A stretch of 64,000 nt of DNA, from assembly GCF_006088715.1 (NCBI RefSeq), contig NZ_CP030772.1:372001-436000 (forward strand), given 5' to 3'. The DNA comes from Streptomyces sp. YIM 121038. GTDB taxonomy: Bacteria; Actinomycetota; Actinomycetes; Streptomycetales; Streptomycetaceae. Made by a program: the position numbers and the translations under genes. Under the pieces are notes generated by a model. That model did not search any database. It saw only the letters and a list, made by a program, of their open reading frames with translations, and had not been told where the DNA came from. Shown in pieces: positions 1 through 9,051 of the stretch. Numbering within the stretch: position 1 is the first letter of the stretch; each line of letters begins with the position of its first letter.

Positions 1-75
1 CTGATCGAGATCTATCACCGCCTCTGGGAAGCCGAGTCAGCCCACTGGTGGTGCGGGTCAAGCGAGTTGGGTCTT

Positions 76-615
76 TCATGGTTGTCCTCCGCTGGGACGG
101 GTGGTGGGTGGGGTGCTGCCGGTGAAGCGGGCCCGGGTGTAGTAGCCGGGCGGGCGCGAGCGTCGTTCGCGTAGGCGGTCGAGTTCCGCGGCATCCGCGG
201 TGATGATCCAGTACTTGCCCTCGGGGTGGTGCCGGGCCGTGATCCAGCCGCGGTAGATCCAGTTGTAGACGCTGGCGGTGGGCATCTGCAGGGCGGCGGC
301 GAGGTCCGTGACGGTCCACTCGTCCGGTCCGAGACTGCCGAGGGCGGCGAGCCGGCCGCGGCGGTTCGGGGTGCGGATGGCGTGCTGGTTCATCAGGGTC
401 CGCACCTGGGCGGCGCCGAAGCGGGCGATGCGTTTGGGCGGGCGCAGGCCGTCGGCGTTGAGCCGGTCGGCGATCACCCGGGTTCCGTGTCCCTGGGCGG
501 CGAGGGTGGTGACGCGTTCAAGGAGACGGGGGAAGTAGGCTGTCCTCCTGCCGTGGTGGGGGCAGAGCTCGGTGCCGCGGTCGGAGCAGTCATATCGGCG
601 CCGCTGGCGGGCGGG
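76..615 (-). pseudogene. Recombinase-like C-terminal fragment
   Basis: The minus-strand frame ending in TGA at 76-78 reads through a short Cys/His segment (ELCPHHG), then a region typical of the C-terminal part of large serine recombinases or transposon-encoded recombinases (ADRLNADGLRPPKR), and a helix-turn-helix-like stretch (WTVTDLAAALQMPTASVYNW). No catalytic N-terminal domain is present. The upstream end runs directly into the 3' end of the P450 gene near 615, so this is a truncated remnant. The family assignment rests on the residue pattern only. Confidence 0.5.
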
Positions 616-2039
616 CTGGGGCGGGCGGAGAGGTGAAGGCGTAGCCCGCGCGGGGTCAGCGTTCCGCGGGGGGCTGCGGAGACAGTACGGCCGGGGATGG
701 GGCGGAAGTTCCAGTGGGCGGCGATAGTAGCGAGGACGAGGGTGCCTTGGGTCATCGCGAAGGTGACGCCGATGCATTTGCGGGCTCCGCCGCCGAACGC
801 GACCCAGGCATCCCGCGGAGGCGGCGTAGCGGTCTGTGGATCCCACCGGTCGGGGTCGAACACCTCCGCATTAGGGAACAGGTCGGCCCGGTGGTGTAGC
901 AGGTAGGGGCTGATGGCTACGGTGGTGCCAGCCGGGATGTGATGCCCGGCGAAGTCGGTGTCCATCGCGGTCGTGCGCGTGAGCATCCAGGCGGGCGGGT
1001 ACAGGCGCAGGGTTTCGGTGAGGATCCGCCCAGTCAGTTTCAGGCGGGGCAGGTCGTCGAAGGCCGCCGCGGTGCGCCCGTCCAGGACGGTGTCGACTTC
1101 GGTGTGCAGCCGTGCCAGGACATCGGGATGATTAGCCAGCAGGTGCAGCGCCCATGCCAGAGTCGTGGCAACGGTCTCCACTCCGGCGACGAAGAACGAC
1201 ACGATCTGATCGATGAGTCCCTCGGCGTCCGGCGATGCGTCGGTGGGCCCCGGTAGTCCTTGAGGGGAGGGTGTGGCGGAATCGGCCAGCCTGACCAGTA
1301 TCGACAGCAGATCACCGTAGCCGGTGCCAGCCGAAACGGAGGCGGCAATCGCCTGGGTAAGGGTGTGGCGCAGCCGCTGGCGCGCGCGCTCAAAGCGGCG
1401 GTTGCCGGGCAGAGGAAGCTTGTTCACCAGGGGCGGCATGAGCATGCGCCGACCGAGGCCGTTCATCACGGTGGTCAAGTCGTCGATGAGACGGTTGACG
1501 GTGGTGGCGGGCAGGGCGGTCCCGAACATCGTGGCGACGAGCACCCGCGCGGTGAGCGTGTGCATCTCCGTGACAGGGTCGAGTTCCTCGCCGCCCTGCC
1601 AGGCTCCGACGATTGCCGTGATGTGATCGGCCATCACGCGCGCGTGGCCGGACTGGCGGGCGGGGTGGAAGGCGGGCTGGAGCTGGCGCCTCTGGCGCCG
1701 GTGGTCACGGTGCGGACAGGTGGCAAGGCCATTGCCCATGAACTCCCGGGCCCTGTCGACCAGGGGCCCGCCTTTGTCGAAGGTCTGATCGTCAAGGAGC
1801 AGCTGGCGGGTCAGCGCGGGGTCGCAGACCACTATAACCTGCCACGGGCCGAGGCGGACCCGGGCCAGGTCGCCGCAGGCAGGTAGGGAGCGTAGGAACG
1901 CCAGGGGATCGCGCACGAGTCGCAGAAGGTGCCCCGCCAGTGGCCAGGCTTGTGGGGGGTCTCCCATTGTGAAGGTGCGTCCGGGCGGTGTGGCGTGGGC
2001 TCCAATGGGTTCATGCGTCTTGCCGTTGGTGTTGCTCAC
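474..2039 (-). CDS. Cytochrome P450 monooxygenase with a disturbed C-terminus
   Basis: Soluble bacterial P450 of the kind that oxidises secondary metabolites using ferredoxin partners. The I-helix oxygen-binding motif AGVETVATT, the ExxR motif in ETLRLYPP and the haem-ligand loop FGGGARKCIG (Cys near residue 420) are all present in order. The segment ETLRLYPPAWMLTR recalls terpene-modifying P450s such as pentalenene oxygenases, but the substrate cannot be read from sequence. The GTG start at 2039 overlaps the stop of the preceding small frame as GTGA, suggesting translational coupling. The natural protein should end near 620 (LRLHLSAR). The frame instead runs about 45 codons further into the recombinase fragment in another frame, so the native stop seems to have been lost at a junction. 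Confidence 0.85.
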   Translation of the reverse strand: MSNTNGKTHEPIGAHATPPGRTFTMGDPPQAWPLAGHLLRLVRDPLAFLRSLPACGDLARVRLGPWQVIVVCDPALTRQLLLDDQTFDKGGPLVDRAREFMGNGLATCPHRDHRRQRRQLQPAFHPARQSGHARVMADHITAIVGAWQGGEELDPVTEMHTLTARVLVATMFGTALPATTVNRLIDDLTTVMNGLGRRMLMPPLVNKLPLPGNRRFERARQRLRHTLTQAIAASVSAGTGYGDLLSILVRLADSATPSPQGLPGPTDASPDAEGLIDQIVSFFVAGVETVATTLAWALHLLANHPDVLARLHTEVDTVLDGRTAAAFDDLPRLKLTGRILTETLRLYPPAWMLTRTTAMDTDFAGHHIPAGTTVAISPYLLHHRADLFPNAEVFDPDRWDPQTATPPPRDAWVAFGGGARKCIGVTFAMTQGTLVLATIAAHWNFRPIPGRTVSAAPRGTLTPRGLRLHLSARPSPPASGADMTAPTAAPSSAPTTAGGQPTSPVSLNASPPSPPRDTEPG

Positions 2040-2316
2040 CGCTGCTGCTCCTTGTCGTCCGTGTTGGAGGTGAGTGTGAGGGTTTCTTCCAGCAGTACCT
2101 CGACAATCTTGGATTCGGGGGCGGTGTCGATGACCTGGCCGTGGCGCTAGATCTGGCCGTTGCCGTTGCCGTCGTGCCCCCGTAGAAGGCCACCACCACC
2201 CGCGTCATATCCACAGCGCTATCCGGCAACCGGTACAGCCGGGCAAGCCCAGGCGGGCCGCCCACCAGCACCACCAGCCACCCTGAGTCGGCTACCGTCT
2301 CGATCTCGGCCGCCAT
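2011..2316 (-). pseudogene. DUF5988-like small protein, frameshifted
   Basis: The ATG at 2316 opens a short protein whose core (GWLVVLVGGPPGLARLYR, then TRVVVAFYGG) matches the intact DUF5988-like protein at 32547-32831. After FYGG the frame becomes low-complexity Thr/Ala/Arg/Ser. A different frame ends in DDKEQQR and a TGA overlapping the P450 start. I infer a frameshift or junction near 2170. Its position directly upstream of a P450 mirrors the other copy, which precedes a ketosynthase. Confidence 0.5.
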
Positions 2317-2439
2317 GCCAGCCTCTTCGCCCACGGGCTCGCACCCCGGAGCCGTCGTGTCCGGAGCGGAACCTTCAATGCAGTTGTCTCGCGCAGCGCC
2401 ATTTTGTCAATCCCCAGGAAACCTCGACCCGAGTTCGAC

Positions 2440-2595
2440 AGTTGGTGGGCACACCTGCACGCCGACACTGGTCGCCGTCGAGCACTCGATCATTGCCGCG
2501 ATCTGTCACATACTCAACGACAACGTTCCCTACCACGAGCTGGCGGCGGCTACTTCACCCAACTGAGCTTCCCCCGAGATGCGGAGTCTGTTGAC
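2440..2595 (+). pseudogene. IS110-family transposase C-terminal relic
   Basis: Plus-strand reading gives TLVAVEHSIIAAICHIL, then NDNVPYHEL and, after a frame change, GGGYFTQL. This resembles the C-terminal tail of IS110-family transposases. The rest of the gene is absent, so it is only a fragment next to the IS4 relic. Confidence 0.45.
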
Positions 2596-2601
2596 AGTGG
2601 G

Positions 2602-2814
2602 TCAGATGGTTCTCATGAGAAGAACATCGACCATGGTTGCACCCCGGAAATCCTCGCTGGAGTTGCGTGAGCGCGCGGTACGGATGTACCGCACCACCTC
2701 CCAGCGCTCGTGATACAGCCTGACCAGCGCGTCCACCGGGTAGCGGCCGTGGTCCATCAGGTTGGTGACCAGCCGCCACCGCTCCTGCCTGCTGCTGCCG
2801 TCGGCGAAGGCCAC
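2602..2814 (-). pseudogene. IS4-family transposase, C-terminal part (separated from 5110-5960)
   Basis: Reads RLVTNLMDHGRYPVDAL followed by VRLYHERWEV, the C-terminal YREK-type region of IS4 transposases. The N-terminal and catalytic part lies at 5110-5960 on the same strand. The two halves are separated by the ISKra4-type element at 2823-5109, which sits between matching 8-bp copies of GGTGATGT. Removing that element brings the VRIVEANITG region next to VAFADGSSRQ, the expected order. Confidence 0.7.
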
Positions 2815-2859
2815 GGTGATGTGGGTGCGTTGCTTCTTGAGTGATGTGGGTGGTTGCGG

Positions 2860-4222
2860 TCACGCTGCGGGGGCGGGTTGTCCCTGGTAGCGGACGGCGT
2901 GGGTGTGCAGGTGGTCGAGTTCGGTGAAGGAGCGCCAGTACCGCTCGACGTTGCCGTTGTCGATGACGGCGCGCAGGAGGAGGACCGCCTCGGTGCCGGG
3001 CAGGCTTCCTCTGGCCCCGGTCGTGTCCAGGCGGTCCTTGACGAGGAGGCGGCAGCTTCCCTCGATCACCCCGGTCGCGATGGGCCAGCCCATAGTGAGG
3101 GTGAGGTGGTAGCGCAGGCAGGGCTCCTTGGCCTGCAGGGGAGGCGGCGGTGCGGGCGACGGCGGGCAGTTGCTTCGCGTCATCGGGGCGGGTGCGCAGG
3201 TGCTGGCGCAGTGCGACGACGCGGGGACTGTGCCCGTCCAGCACGGTGCGGGCGGCGCCGGCGGCCCAGGCCGCGCGCGCTGCGTGGCCTGGGTGGAGGT
3301 CCTCGGCGGCCCGCCACAGATATTCGATTACATGCACGATGTCCACGGTCGTGTCCGCATGGACGCCGCGGGTGCCCGCTTCCCTTGCGATGCACCCGGT
3401 CGGGTTGGTGGTTGGCGCCGTCGACCGGGACGATCCGGCGGCGCCGGTGGTCGGGGTCTCGCTGTTCGGTGTGGTCAAACATGGCGGTGACCATGGCCGC
3501 GGCGGACCGCTGAAGGGAGCCCAGGTGTCGGCCCCGTGCGCGCGGGCCGTGGGTGCGGGCAGCGCGTTCGGCCGCGGTGGCCGGCAGGACGTCCGCACCG
3601 GTGCGTGGGACCCCCACGCACCGGTGCGTGGGACCGGGTCGGCGTCGTAGATAACGAAGACGGTCGCCATCCGCCGGCGACCGGTGTGCTCGCGACTGGA
3701 CAGCTGGGCCGAGGGCGGCTTGGGGCCGTCGGCTGCCCGTGCGGTGCGGACCGGCTCCCGCGGATCAGACGGGATCATGTTCACGCCGGTCGCGTCGCAG
3801 CTGAGCACCAGCAGCCGGTCCCCCTCGCTGCCGGCGGCCGGGGCGGACACACCCTGCTGGCAGAAGGCGGGGATGCGGGCGGCGACGCGACAGGCGATCT
3901 CCATCAACTGCCCGGTGCCGGGCCGGCGGCCGGTGGTGCGCTCAAGGTGCGCGCCCGCCCGGCGCAGGGGTGTCTGTGCGGCCTCGAGGGCGACGGCGCG
4001 CTGCAGCGGGGAGGAGCAGACCTGCTGCGGCAGGGACAGGGCGGCGTCGCCGGGGTGCAGGTTGGCCGCACCGGGGGCGCGGTAAGCCATCCCGGTCGCC
4101 TCCACCCGGCCCAGCGTGGTGGCCAGCAGCCGGCGGTGGCTCCGTTCGGCCCAAGGACGCACCACCGTGTCGCTGCCCGTGACGACCTCCACGCGCACCT
4201 CGGCGGCGGCGCGGGCATCCAC
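2860..4222 (-). pseudogene. ISKra4-family transposase (frameshifted)
   Basis: Landmarks appear in order across several frames: AYRAPGAANLHP and ERTTGRRPGTGQL near the N-terminus, VLSCDATGVNM (first catalytic Asp region), then HVIEYLWRAAEDLH, and the conserved C-terminal GWPIATGVIEGSCR with KDRLDTTGARGSLPG. These are diagnostic of ISKra4 transposases. The frame changes near 3620 and near 3180, so no full-length product is possible as sequenced. The likely start is the GTG at 4222. It may be mobilised in trans. Confidence 0.75.
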
Positions 4223-4280
4223 CTGGGGTAGCGCCGAGGGAAGCCCAAAAGCCGCCAGATCTTGATCGTGGTGGGTCTTT

Positions 4281-4463
4281 TCAGCTCCGGGTGTGAGCCC
4301 CGAGGGCGTTGACGCGGTTCTCGTACTCGCGGCGGGCCTTCCGCTGGGCCGGGATCGCCGCGGTGCCGTCGAGAGGCTGGCAGCGGTCGAGGAGTTGGCG
4401 GTGGACCGCGGGAGTGGCGGTGAACGGGCCGGGGACCTGGGGCGCGGACATGTAAGGCGCCAC
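4281..4463 (-). CDS. Short ORF inside the ISKra4-type element, function unknown
   Basis: A 60-codon minus-strand frame (starts MAPYMSAPQVPG, ends NALGAHTRS) lies between the transposase and the accessory frame. I do not recognise it. It could be a displaced 5' piece of the transposase or the tail of the accessory gene. Confidence 0.3.
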   Translation of the reverse strand: MAPYMSAPQVPGPFTATPAVHRQLLDRCQPLDGTAAIPAQRKARREYENRVNALGAHTRS

Positions 4464-4484
4464 CGGGTCTTCTTCCTTGCCCGG

Positions 4485-5083
4485 TCTGGCTCCTCACCCG
4501 ACCAGCAAGAAGGAGGCCCGTCCCCGTACCGGCAGGAAACCCGCGCACCGCGGCACCTCCACGCGCCAGGGTGAAGAGGCCGCCCGGGGTCTGCACCACC
4601 CGCCCGGCGGCAGTAGCCTTCTTCAACTGGTGGCGCACCCGCTCCACTTCACGGGACACCGCCTCCAGCCCGAGCCCCTCCACCACCTGCCGACACCGCA
4701 CCGGACCGGCCTACGCGGCCAGCACCCCCAGCATCCGCCCCGTGAACTCGCCAGCTTCCTCGGCAGCTTGAATGCCGACGGGACCCGACACCTCCGCTCG
4801 CGGGGCCGGGGCCCGACCCCGACCCGGCCTCGCCGTGCGCCGCCGGGAGCCCGCCTACGACCTGGCATGCCGTCGCCACCCGGGCCAGCTCCTGCTCGCA
4901 CACCACCAGCAGCCCCGCGCCCCGCACGGCCTCCCCGCGCAACCGCTCCGCCTCCCGACGGCAGGCCGCCTCCCGCTCCCGCAGCAGCAAGAGCACCTCC
5001 CCACAGCCCATCCGGCCCCGCCTCACCCACACCAGCTGATCAACAGCTACCGCAACGAGAAACCCGGCCCACCAGACACACAC
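4485..5083 (-). pseudogene. Accessory gene of the ISKra4-type element: coiled coil plus winged helix
   Basis: The first half reads as an Arg/Glu-rich coiled coil (LLLLREREAACRREAERLR). The second half, in another frame, reads RCRQVVEGLGLEAVSREVER and then KATAAGRVVQTPGGLFTLA, which looks like a small winged-helix DNA-binding domain. Similar small proteins accompany some Streptomyces IS elements. A frameshift near 4750 separates the halves. Its role is unknown; a regulator or DNA-binding helper of transposition is an inference. Confidence 0.4.
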
Positions 5084-5109
5084 TCGTCACTCAAGAGGAA
5101 ACGCACCCC

Positions 5110-5960
5110 GGTGATGTTCGCCTCGACGATCCTGACCGGCAGGCGGCCGTAGCCGAAGACGGACAGGTAGGACCCGTCGGGCAGCCGGCGCATGGCTATG
5201 GAGGTTTCTTGCGGAGGCGTTTGTCGACGTCTTCGGGAGGCCGACATAGCCACGGCGTAGGACCAGCGGGGTGCGGGCCAGGCGGGAACGGATCAGAAAG
5301 TCGGCTCCCTCGGCCTGGATCGCTTTCATCAGCTCCCAGCCGTCGAAGCCGCGGTCGGCCAGCAGGAGCATTCCGGCACGCAGGTGCCCAAACAGCGAGG
5401 ACGCGTACGCGGTCTCCCCTTCGCAAAACGGGCCGAAGACCGCGCCGAGCACGGCCCGGGTCCCCGTCTCGACCAGGACCAGCAGCCTCAGCAGCGGATA
5501 GCCGTTCTCGCCTCCCCCCTTGGCCTTGCGCGTCCCGAACGTTGCCTTGTTCGCCGGTGCGTCGGGCACCTGCAGCGTCGTGCCGTCAAGCGCGACCGTG
5601 CGCAGGCCCCGCCAGAAGGCCCCGGGCGTGTCCCTCCAGGCGACAGAGTCGGCCAGCACCTCGAACAGAGCACGGAAGGGAGCCGCGCCGACACGGCGGC
5701 GGGCACGGGACAGAGCACCCGAGGTCGGCCACCAGCTTCGACCAGACCCCGCGATATCTGACACATTCGAACAGCGCCAGGGCCAGCACGAAGTACACAA
5801 CCACCCTCGACGGCAGCACACGGATCCGCCGCTGCGTCCTGCCGGTGTCCTCCAGGACGGCATCGACCAGATCGAAATCCACGATCCGGGTCAGTTCTCC
5901 CAGAGGGGCGCGAACGGCCCCTGGGCAACCGCCACTTCACGCGTGATGACAGACTTCTCC
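5110..5960 (-). pseudogene. IS4-family transposase, N-terminal and catalytic part
   Basis: Reads DLVDAVLEDTGRTQRR and VVVYFVLALALFECVRYR at the N-terminus, then VALDGTTLQVPD (first Asp) and LLLADRGFDGWELMKA (second Asp), as in IS4 transposases. Frame changes occur near 5700 and 5250. The C-terminal part is at 2602-2814 beyond the inserted ISKra4-type element. Confidence 0.7.
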
Positions 5961-6061
5961 TGCAACGGGACTCCCCGATCAACGGTCTTGGTCGAGCGCT
6001 GATCTACCGGAGTCCCGTTGCTCTGCTCAACCCCTCTTGACAGCGGCCCCGGGGCCGTATG

Positions 6062-6420
6062 TCACCGGTGTTGGAGTTTTCCCTGCACCTCGATGACAGT
6101 GCGGGCCTTGCCCAGCTCGGTCTCCAGCCGGGCGACCTGGGCCTGCAGGCGAGTGATCTCCTTGTCCCGCGGGTCGGCCTTCGGCCGCCCCGCCGGCGCG
6201 GCGAGCGCCGCCTTCGCACCCCGGTCCCGCTGCTCCCGCCAGTTCGTGATCAGTGACGAGTACAGGCCCTCCCGGCGCAGCAGGGCTCCTTGCCCTGCCG
6301 GTCCAAGGTCTCGTACTCGGCCAGGATCCTCGCCTTGTACTCCGCGGAGTACCGGCGCGGTCCGGTCGAACGGGGTGTCACCTGCGGATCAGGGGTCCCG
6401 TGGTCGTTGGTGCTGGCCAC
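6062..6420 (-). pseudogene. IS3-family OrfA-like helix-turn-helix protein, one-base frameshift
   Basis: From GTG at 6420 the frame reads PRRYSAEYKARILAEYE. After a missing base near 6287 it reads GALLRREGLYSSLITNW, then KEITRLQAQVARLETELGKA and ends in KLQHR with TGA at 6062-6064. This is the HTH plus leucine-zipper layout of IS3 OrfA proteins. No OrfB is found beside it, so it is a relic. Confidence 0.65.
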
Positions 6421-6748
6421 TCGGGCACTACTCCTTCTCCGCCCTCGGTCATCGACTCAATGAATCGCAGTATGCCCGTCTTGCACCACTTTGACAGAGA
6501 GGGCTCGGAGGGCGGATGGCTTCTGAACCACATCAGCTCATCTACAGGGCTTGACAGTTACTCGCCCGCCAGCGCCATTATCTCTGTGATGGAGTGCCCC
6601 TCCATGGCCACGCGCACATCCCCGAGTGGAGCGGCTGACAGTGCCGAGGCAGCACGAGCGAGGGCGAAGCCAGGTCTTGCCGAAGGCGGAGCGCGACGTC
6701 GTCCACAGGATCCCCCAGTAAACCCGTCCAGGACAAAGGAGGTTGCAT
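6421..6748. other. Intergenic region upstream of the flavin reductase
   Basis: No convincing gene is visible. The stretch separates the IS3 relic from the reductase/halogenase operon and holds the candidate promoter at 6551-6581 and the Shine-Dalgarno sequence at 6737-6742. Confidence 0.5.
6551..6581 (+). promoter_or_regulatory. Candidate vegetative-type promoter for the reductase/halogenase operon
   Basis: TTGACA at 6551-6556 is followed after 19 bases by CATTAT at 6576-6581, about 170 bases upstream of the reductase start. The spacing is slightly long, so this is only a candidate. Confidence 0.3.
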
Positions 6749-7276
6749 GTGAGGACCAGTTCGCCGCCGGTCTCGGCTGAGCATTTCCGGGACTTCATGG
6801 CAACCTTTCCGTCTGGAGTCGCCATCGTCACCTCCTTCAGTACGGACGGCCTCCCCTCGGGGATGACGTGCTCGGCCCTGTGCAGTGTCACGACCACTCC
6901 ACCCACCTTGCTGGTCTGCTTGCGGCGGGGCGGCCCGACCCTCAAAGCCGTACTGCAGCATGCGTTGTTCAGCGTCAACCTGCTCCACGCCGACGCAGTG
7001 GAGGCCGCCCGTCTGTTCGCCTCCGGCGACGTCCTGCGCTTCTCCCGCGTGCGTTGGTCCATGCCCGCCGACAGCGGAGGTCCCCATCTCCCCAACGCCG
7101 CGCACACTGTCGCCGACTGCGCGATCTCCCACACGCACGATGCAGGTGACCACACGGCGGTCTTCGGGGAGGTCCTCCGCGTCCGCGGCTACCGCACCTG
7201 CGACCCGCTGCTGTACGGACTTCGCCAGTACCAGCCCTGGACCACTCCCTCAAAACCAAGGAGTGTCACCCCATGA
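6749..7276 (+). CDS. Flavin reductase (HpaC/RutF-like) partner of the halogenase
   Basis: A 175-residue member of the flavin reductase-like FMN-binding split-barrel family, which uses NAD(P)H to make free reduced flavin for a two-component monooxygenase or halogenase. Family landmarks are FRDFMATFPSGVAIVTS at the N-terminus, GLPSGMTCSALCSV (flavin-binding loop) and FSVNLLHADAVEAARLFAS. I chose the GTG at 6749 because AGGAGG at 6737-6742 lies six bases upstream; the in-frame TTG at 6743 is too close. Its TGA overlaps the halogenase ATG as ATGA, so the two are translationally coupled. That strongly suggests it feeds FADH2 to the halogenase. The ORF is intact and of normal length. Confidence 0.88.
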   Translation: MRTSSPPVSAEHFRDFMATFPSGVAIVTSFSTDGLPSGMTCSALCSVTTTPPTLLVCLRRGGPTLKAVLQHALFSVNLLHADAVEAARLFASGDVLRFSRVRWSMPADSGGPHLPNAAHTVADCAISHTHDAGDHTAVFGEVLRVRGYRTCDPLLYGLRQYQPWTTPSKPRSVTP

Positions 7277-9051
7277 CACAGACCATGCACGATGTCGCCA
7301 TCGTCGGCGGAGGCATCGGCGGCTCACTACTCGGCGCGGTTCTCGCGCGCAACGGTGTCGACGTCGCCCTGATCGAGGCAACCCCTCATCCCCGCTTCGC
7401 CATCGGGGAATCGACGATCCCGGAGGCATCGTCCCTCATGCGCGTGCTCGCCGCCCGCTACGGCGTTCCCGAACTCGCCTACCTCGGATCGTACGCAGAC
7501 CTCCAGCGCATCGTGCCTGCGGCAGGGGTCAAGCGGAACTTCAGCTACGTACTGCATCACGACGATGAGCCCGCCCAGGGCAGGGAGACCGTGCAGGCAG
7601 CCACGCTGCCGCCGCCCTTCGGCCCCGACATGCACTATCTGCGGCAGGACGTCGACGCCTACCTCTACGCTCTGGCAATCCGCTACGGCGCCGTGCCGCG
7701 CAGCGGACTGCTGGTGAAAGAGGCGGACTTCGCAAGCGACAGTGTCACCCTCCAGGCGGAGAACGGCGGGTGGGTCACTGCCCGCTACGTGGTTGACGCC
7801 GGCGGCCGCAACGCACTCATCCCCCGCCAGCTCGGGCTGCAGGATCCCGAGCCGCGGTTCCTGACCCGGACCCGGTCACTGTTCACGCACATGACCGGCG
7901 TTCTTCCCTGGGACACGGTGGGGCCGCCGCGCACCGAGCACGGCATGCCGTTCCCCTTCCACCAGGGGACACTCCACCACGTCTTCGACGGCGGCTGGAT
8001 GTGGGTCATCCCGTTCGACAACCACCGCATGTCCGCCAGCTCTCTGTGCAGCGTCGGCATCAACCTCGACATCGACAAGTACCCGCACGATCCGGAGCTG
8101 CTGCCGGAGAACGAGTTCCGGCAGATCGTGGGGAGGTTCCCCTCGGTCAAAGCGCAGCTGGCACAGGCCCGCGCGGTCCGCCCCTACATGGCAACCCCCC
8201 GGAACCAGTTCTCCGCCCAGCACATTGTGGGTGACCGCTACTGCCTGCTGCCGCACGCGGCGGAGTTCGTCGACCCGCTCAACTCCACCGGCCTGGCGGT
8301 GACCGCGTCCTGTGTCAACGCCCTGGCGCACCGGCTGATCGAGGCCAGCCGGGACGGCGACTTCTCCACGGAGCGCTTCGCCTACATCGAGGAATGGACC
8401 AAGCGTTCCTTCGACTGCGCCGACAAGTTCGCGTGGAACATGTACACCAGCTTCTCTGGCGACATCAGGCTGATGAACGCCGGACTGCGGCCCCTAGCCC
8501 TTCTCGGCCTCTACAGCACCCTCAGCCCCATGGAGACCTGGATGCGCTACCAGCAAACCAAGGACCCCCACGTCTTCGACAGGATGGAAAGGGCCCCCCT
8601 CCGAGGCGTCCTCTCGGCTGACAACCCCGTCCTGCAACAGTACCTCGACGACTCAGTCGAGGATTTCCGGGCGTACAGGGACGGCAAGCAGACAGCAGAG
8701 GAAACAGTGAAGGCAGTCTGCCGGCACCCTGTGATGCACACCTGGGCACCACCGGTCCTGAAAGACCGGTGGACCGATCCCGATTGTCGCACCGTCGTCG
8801 GCACATTTTCCTTCGGGGTCATGGCGCAGCTTTTGTACTGGAGCAAGTACCAGGCCCCAAAAGAGATCAGGGACGTCTACCTTTCTCCCGCCGTCGTACC
8901 CGGCGCACTTCGCGAAACAGCCAGGCAGATGCGACGTCAGCTCAGGCAGGCGTACAACGTGATCCAGCCCTACACCCGGGACTACGCCAAGTTCTGGAAC
9001 AACGACTGGCAGGCGAAAGCCCGCACCCCACGGACCAGTCCCGGCAGCTAG
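7273..9051 (+). CDS. FAD-dependent halogenase
   Basis: A 592-residue flavin-dependent halogenase, which uses FADH2, oxygen and chloride or bromide to form an enzyme-bound chlorinating species. The Rossmann motif GGGIGG lies at residues 12-17, GESTIPE at 45-51, a Lys in GVKRNFSY at 87 (candidate catalytic Lys), the halogenase signature WMWVIP at 242-247, and DPLNSTG near 334-340. The C-terminal extension is longer than in tryptophan halogenases and fits enzymes that act on phenols, pyrroles or carrier-bound polyketides. The substrate is not readable. It overlaps the reductase by four bases. The stop TAG at 9049-9051 is part of the CTAG where an IS701 has inserted; because CTAG was duplicated, the native stop appears preserved. 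Confidence 0.9.
   Translation: MTQTMHDVAIVGGGIGGSLLGAVLARNGVDVALIEATPHPRFAIGESTIPEASSLMRVLAARYGVPELAYLGSYADLQRIVPAAGVKRNFSYVLHHDDEPAQGRETVQAATLPPPFGPDMHYLRQDVDAYLYALAIRYGAVPRSGLLVKEADFASDSVTLQAENGGWVTARYVVDAGGRNALIPRQLGLQDPEPRFLTRTRSLFTHMTGVLPWDTVGPPRTEHGMPFPFHQGTLHHVFDGGWMWVIPFDNHRMSASSLCSVGINLDIDKYPHDPELLPENEFRQIVGRFPSVKAQLAQARAVRPYMATPRNQFSAQHIVGDRYCLLPHAAEFVDPLNSTGLAVTASCVNALAHRLIEASRDGDFSTERFAYIEEWTKRSFDCADKFAWNMYTSFSGDIRLMNAGLRPLALLGLYSTLSPMETWMRYQQTKDPHVFDRMERAPLRGVLSADNPVLQQYLDDSVEDFRAYRDGKQTAEETVKAVCRHPVMHTWAPPVLKDRWTDPDCRTVVGTFSFGVMAQLLYWSKYQAPKEIRDVYLSPAVVPGALRETARQMRRQLRQAYNVIQPYTRDYAKFWNNDWQAKARTPRTSPGS

Larger units (their letters stand above)
2823..5109. mobile_element. ISKra4-type insertion element with 8-bp target duplication
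   Basis: The left end GGGTGCGTTGCTTCTTGAGT (from 2823) is matched by an inverted right end ending near 5108 with two mismatches over 22 bases. GGTGATGT is present immediately outside at 2815-2822 and at 5110-5117. The element holds an ISKra4-like transposase gene and an accessory frame, both on the minus strand and both frameshifted. It inserted into an IS4-type transposase gene. Confidence 0.75.
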
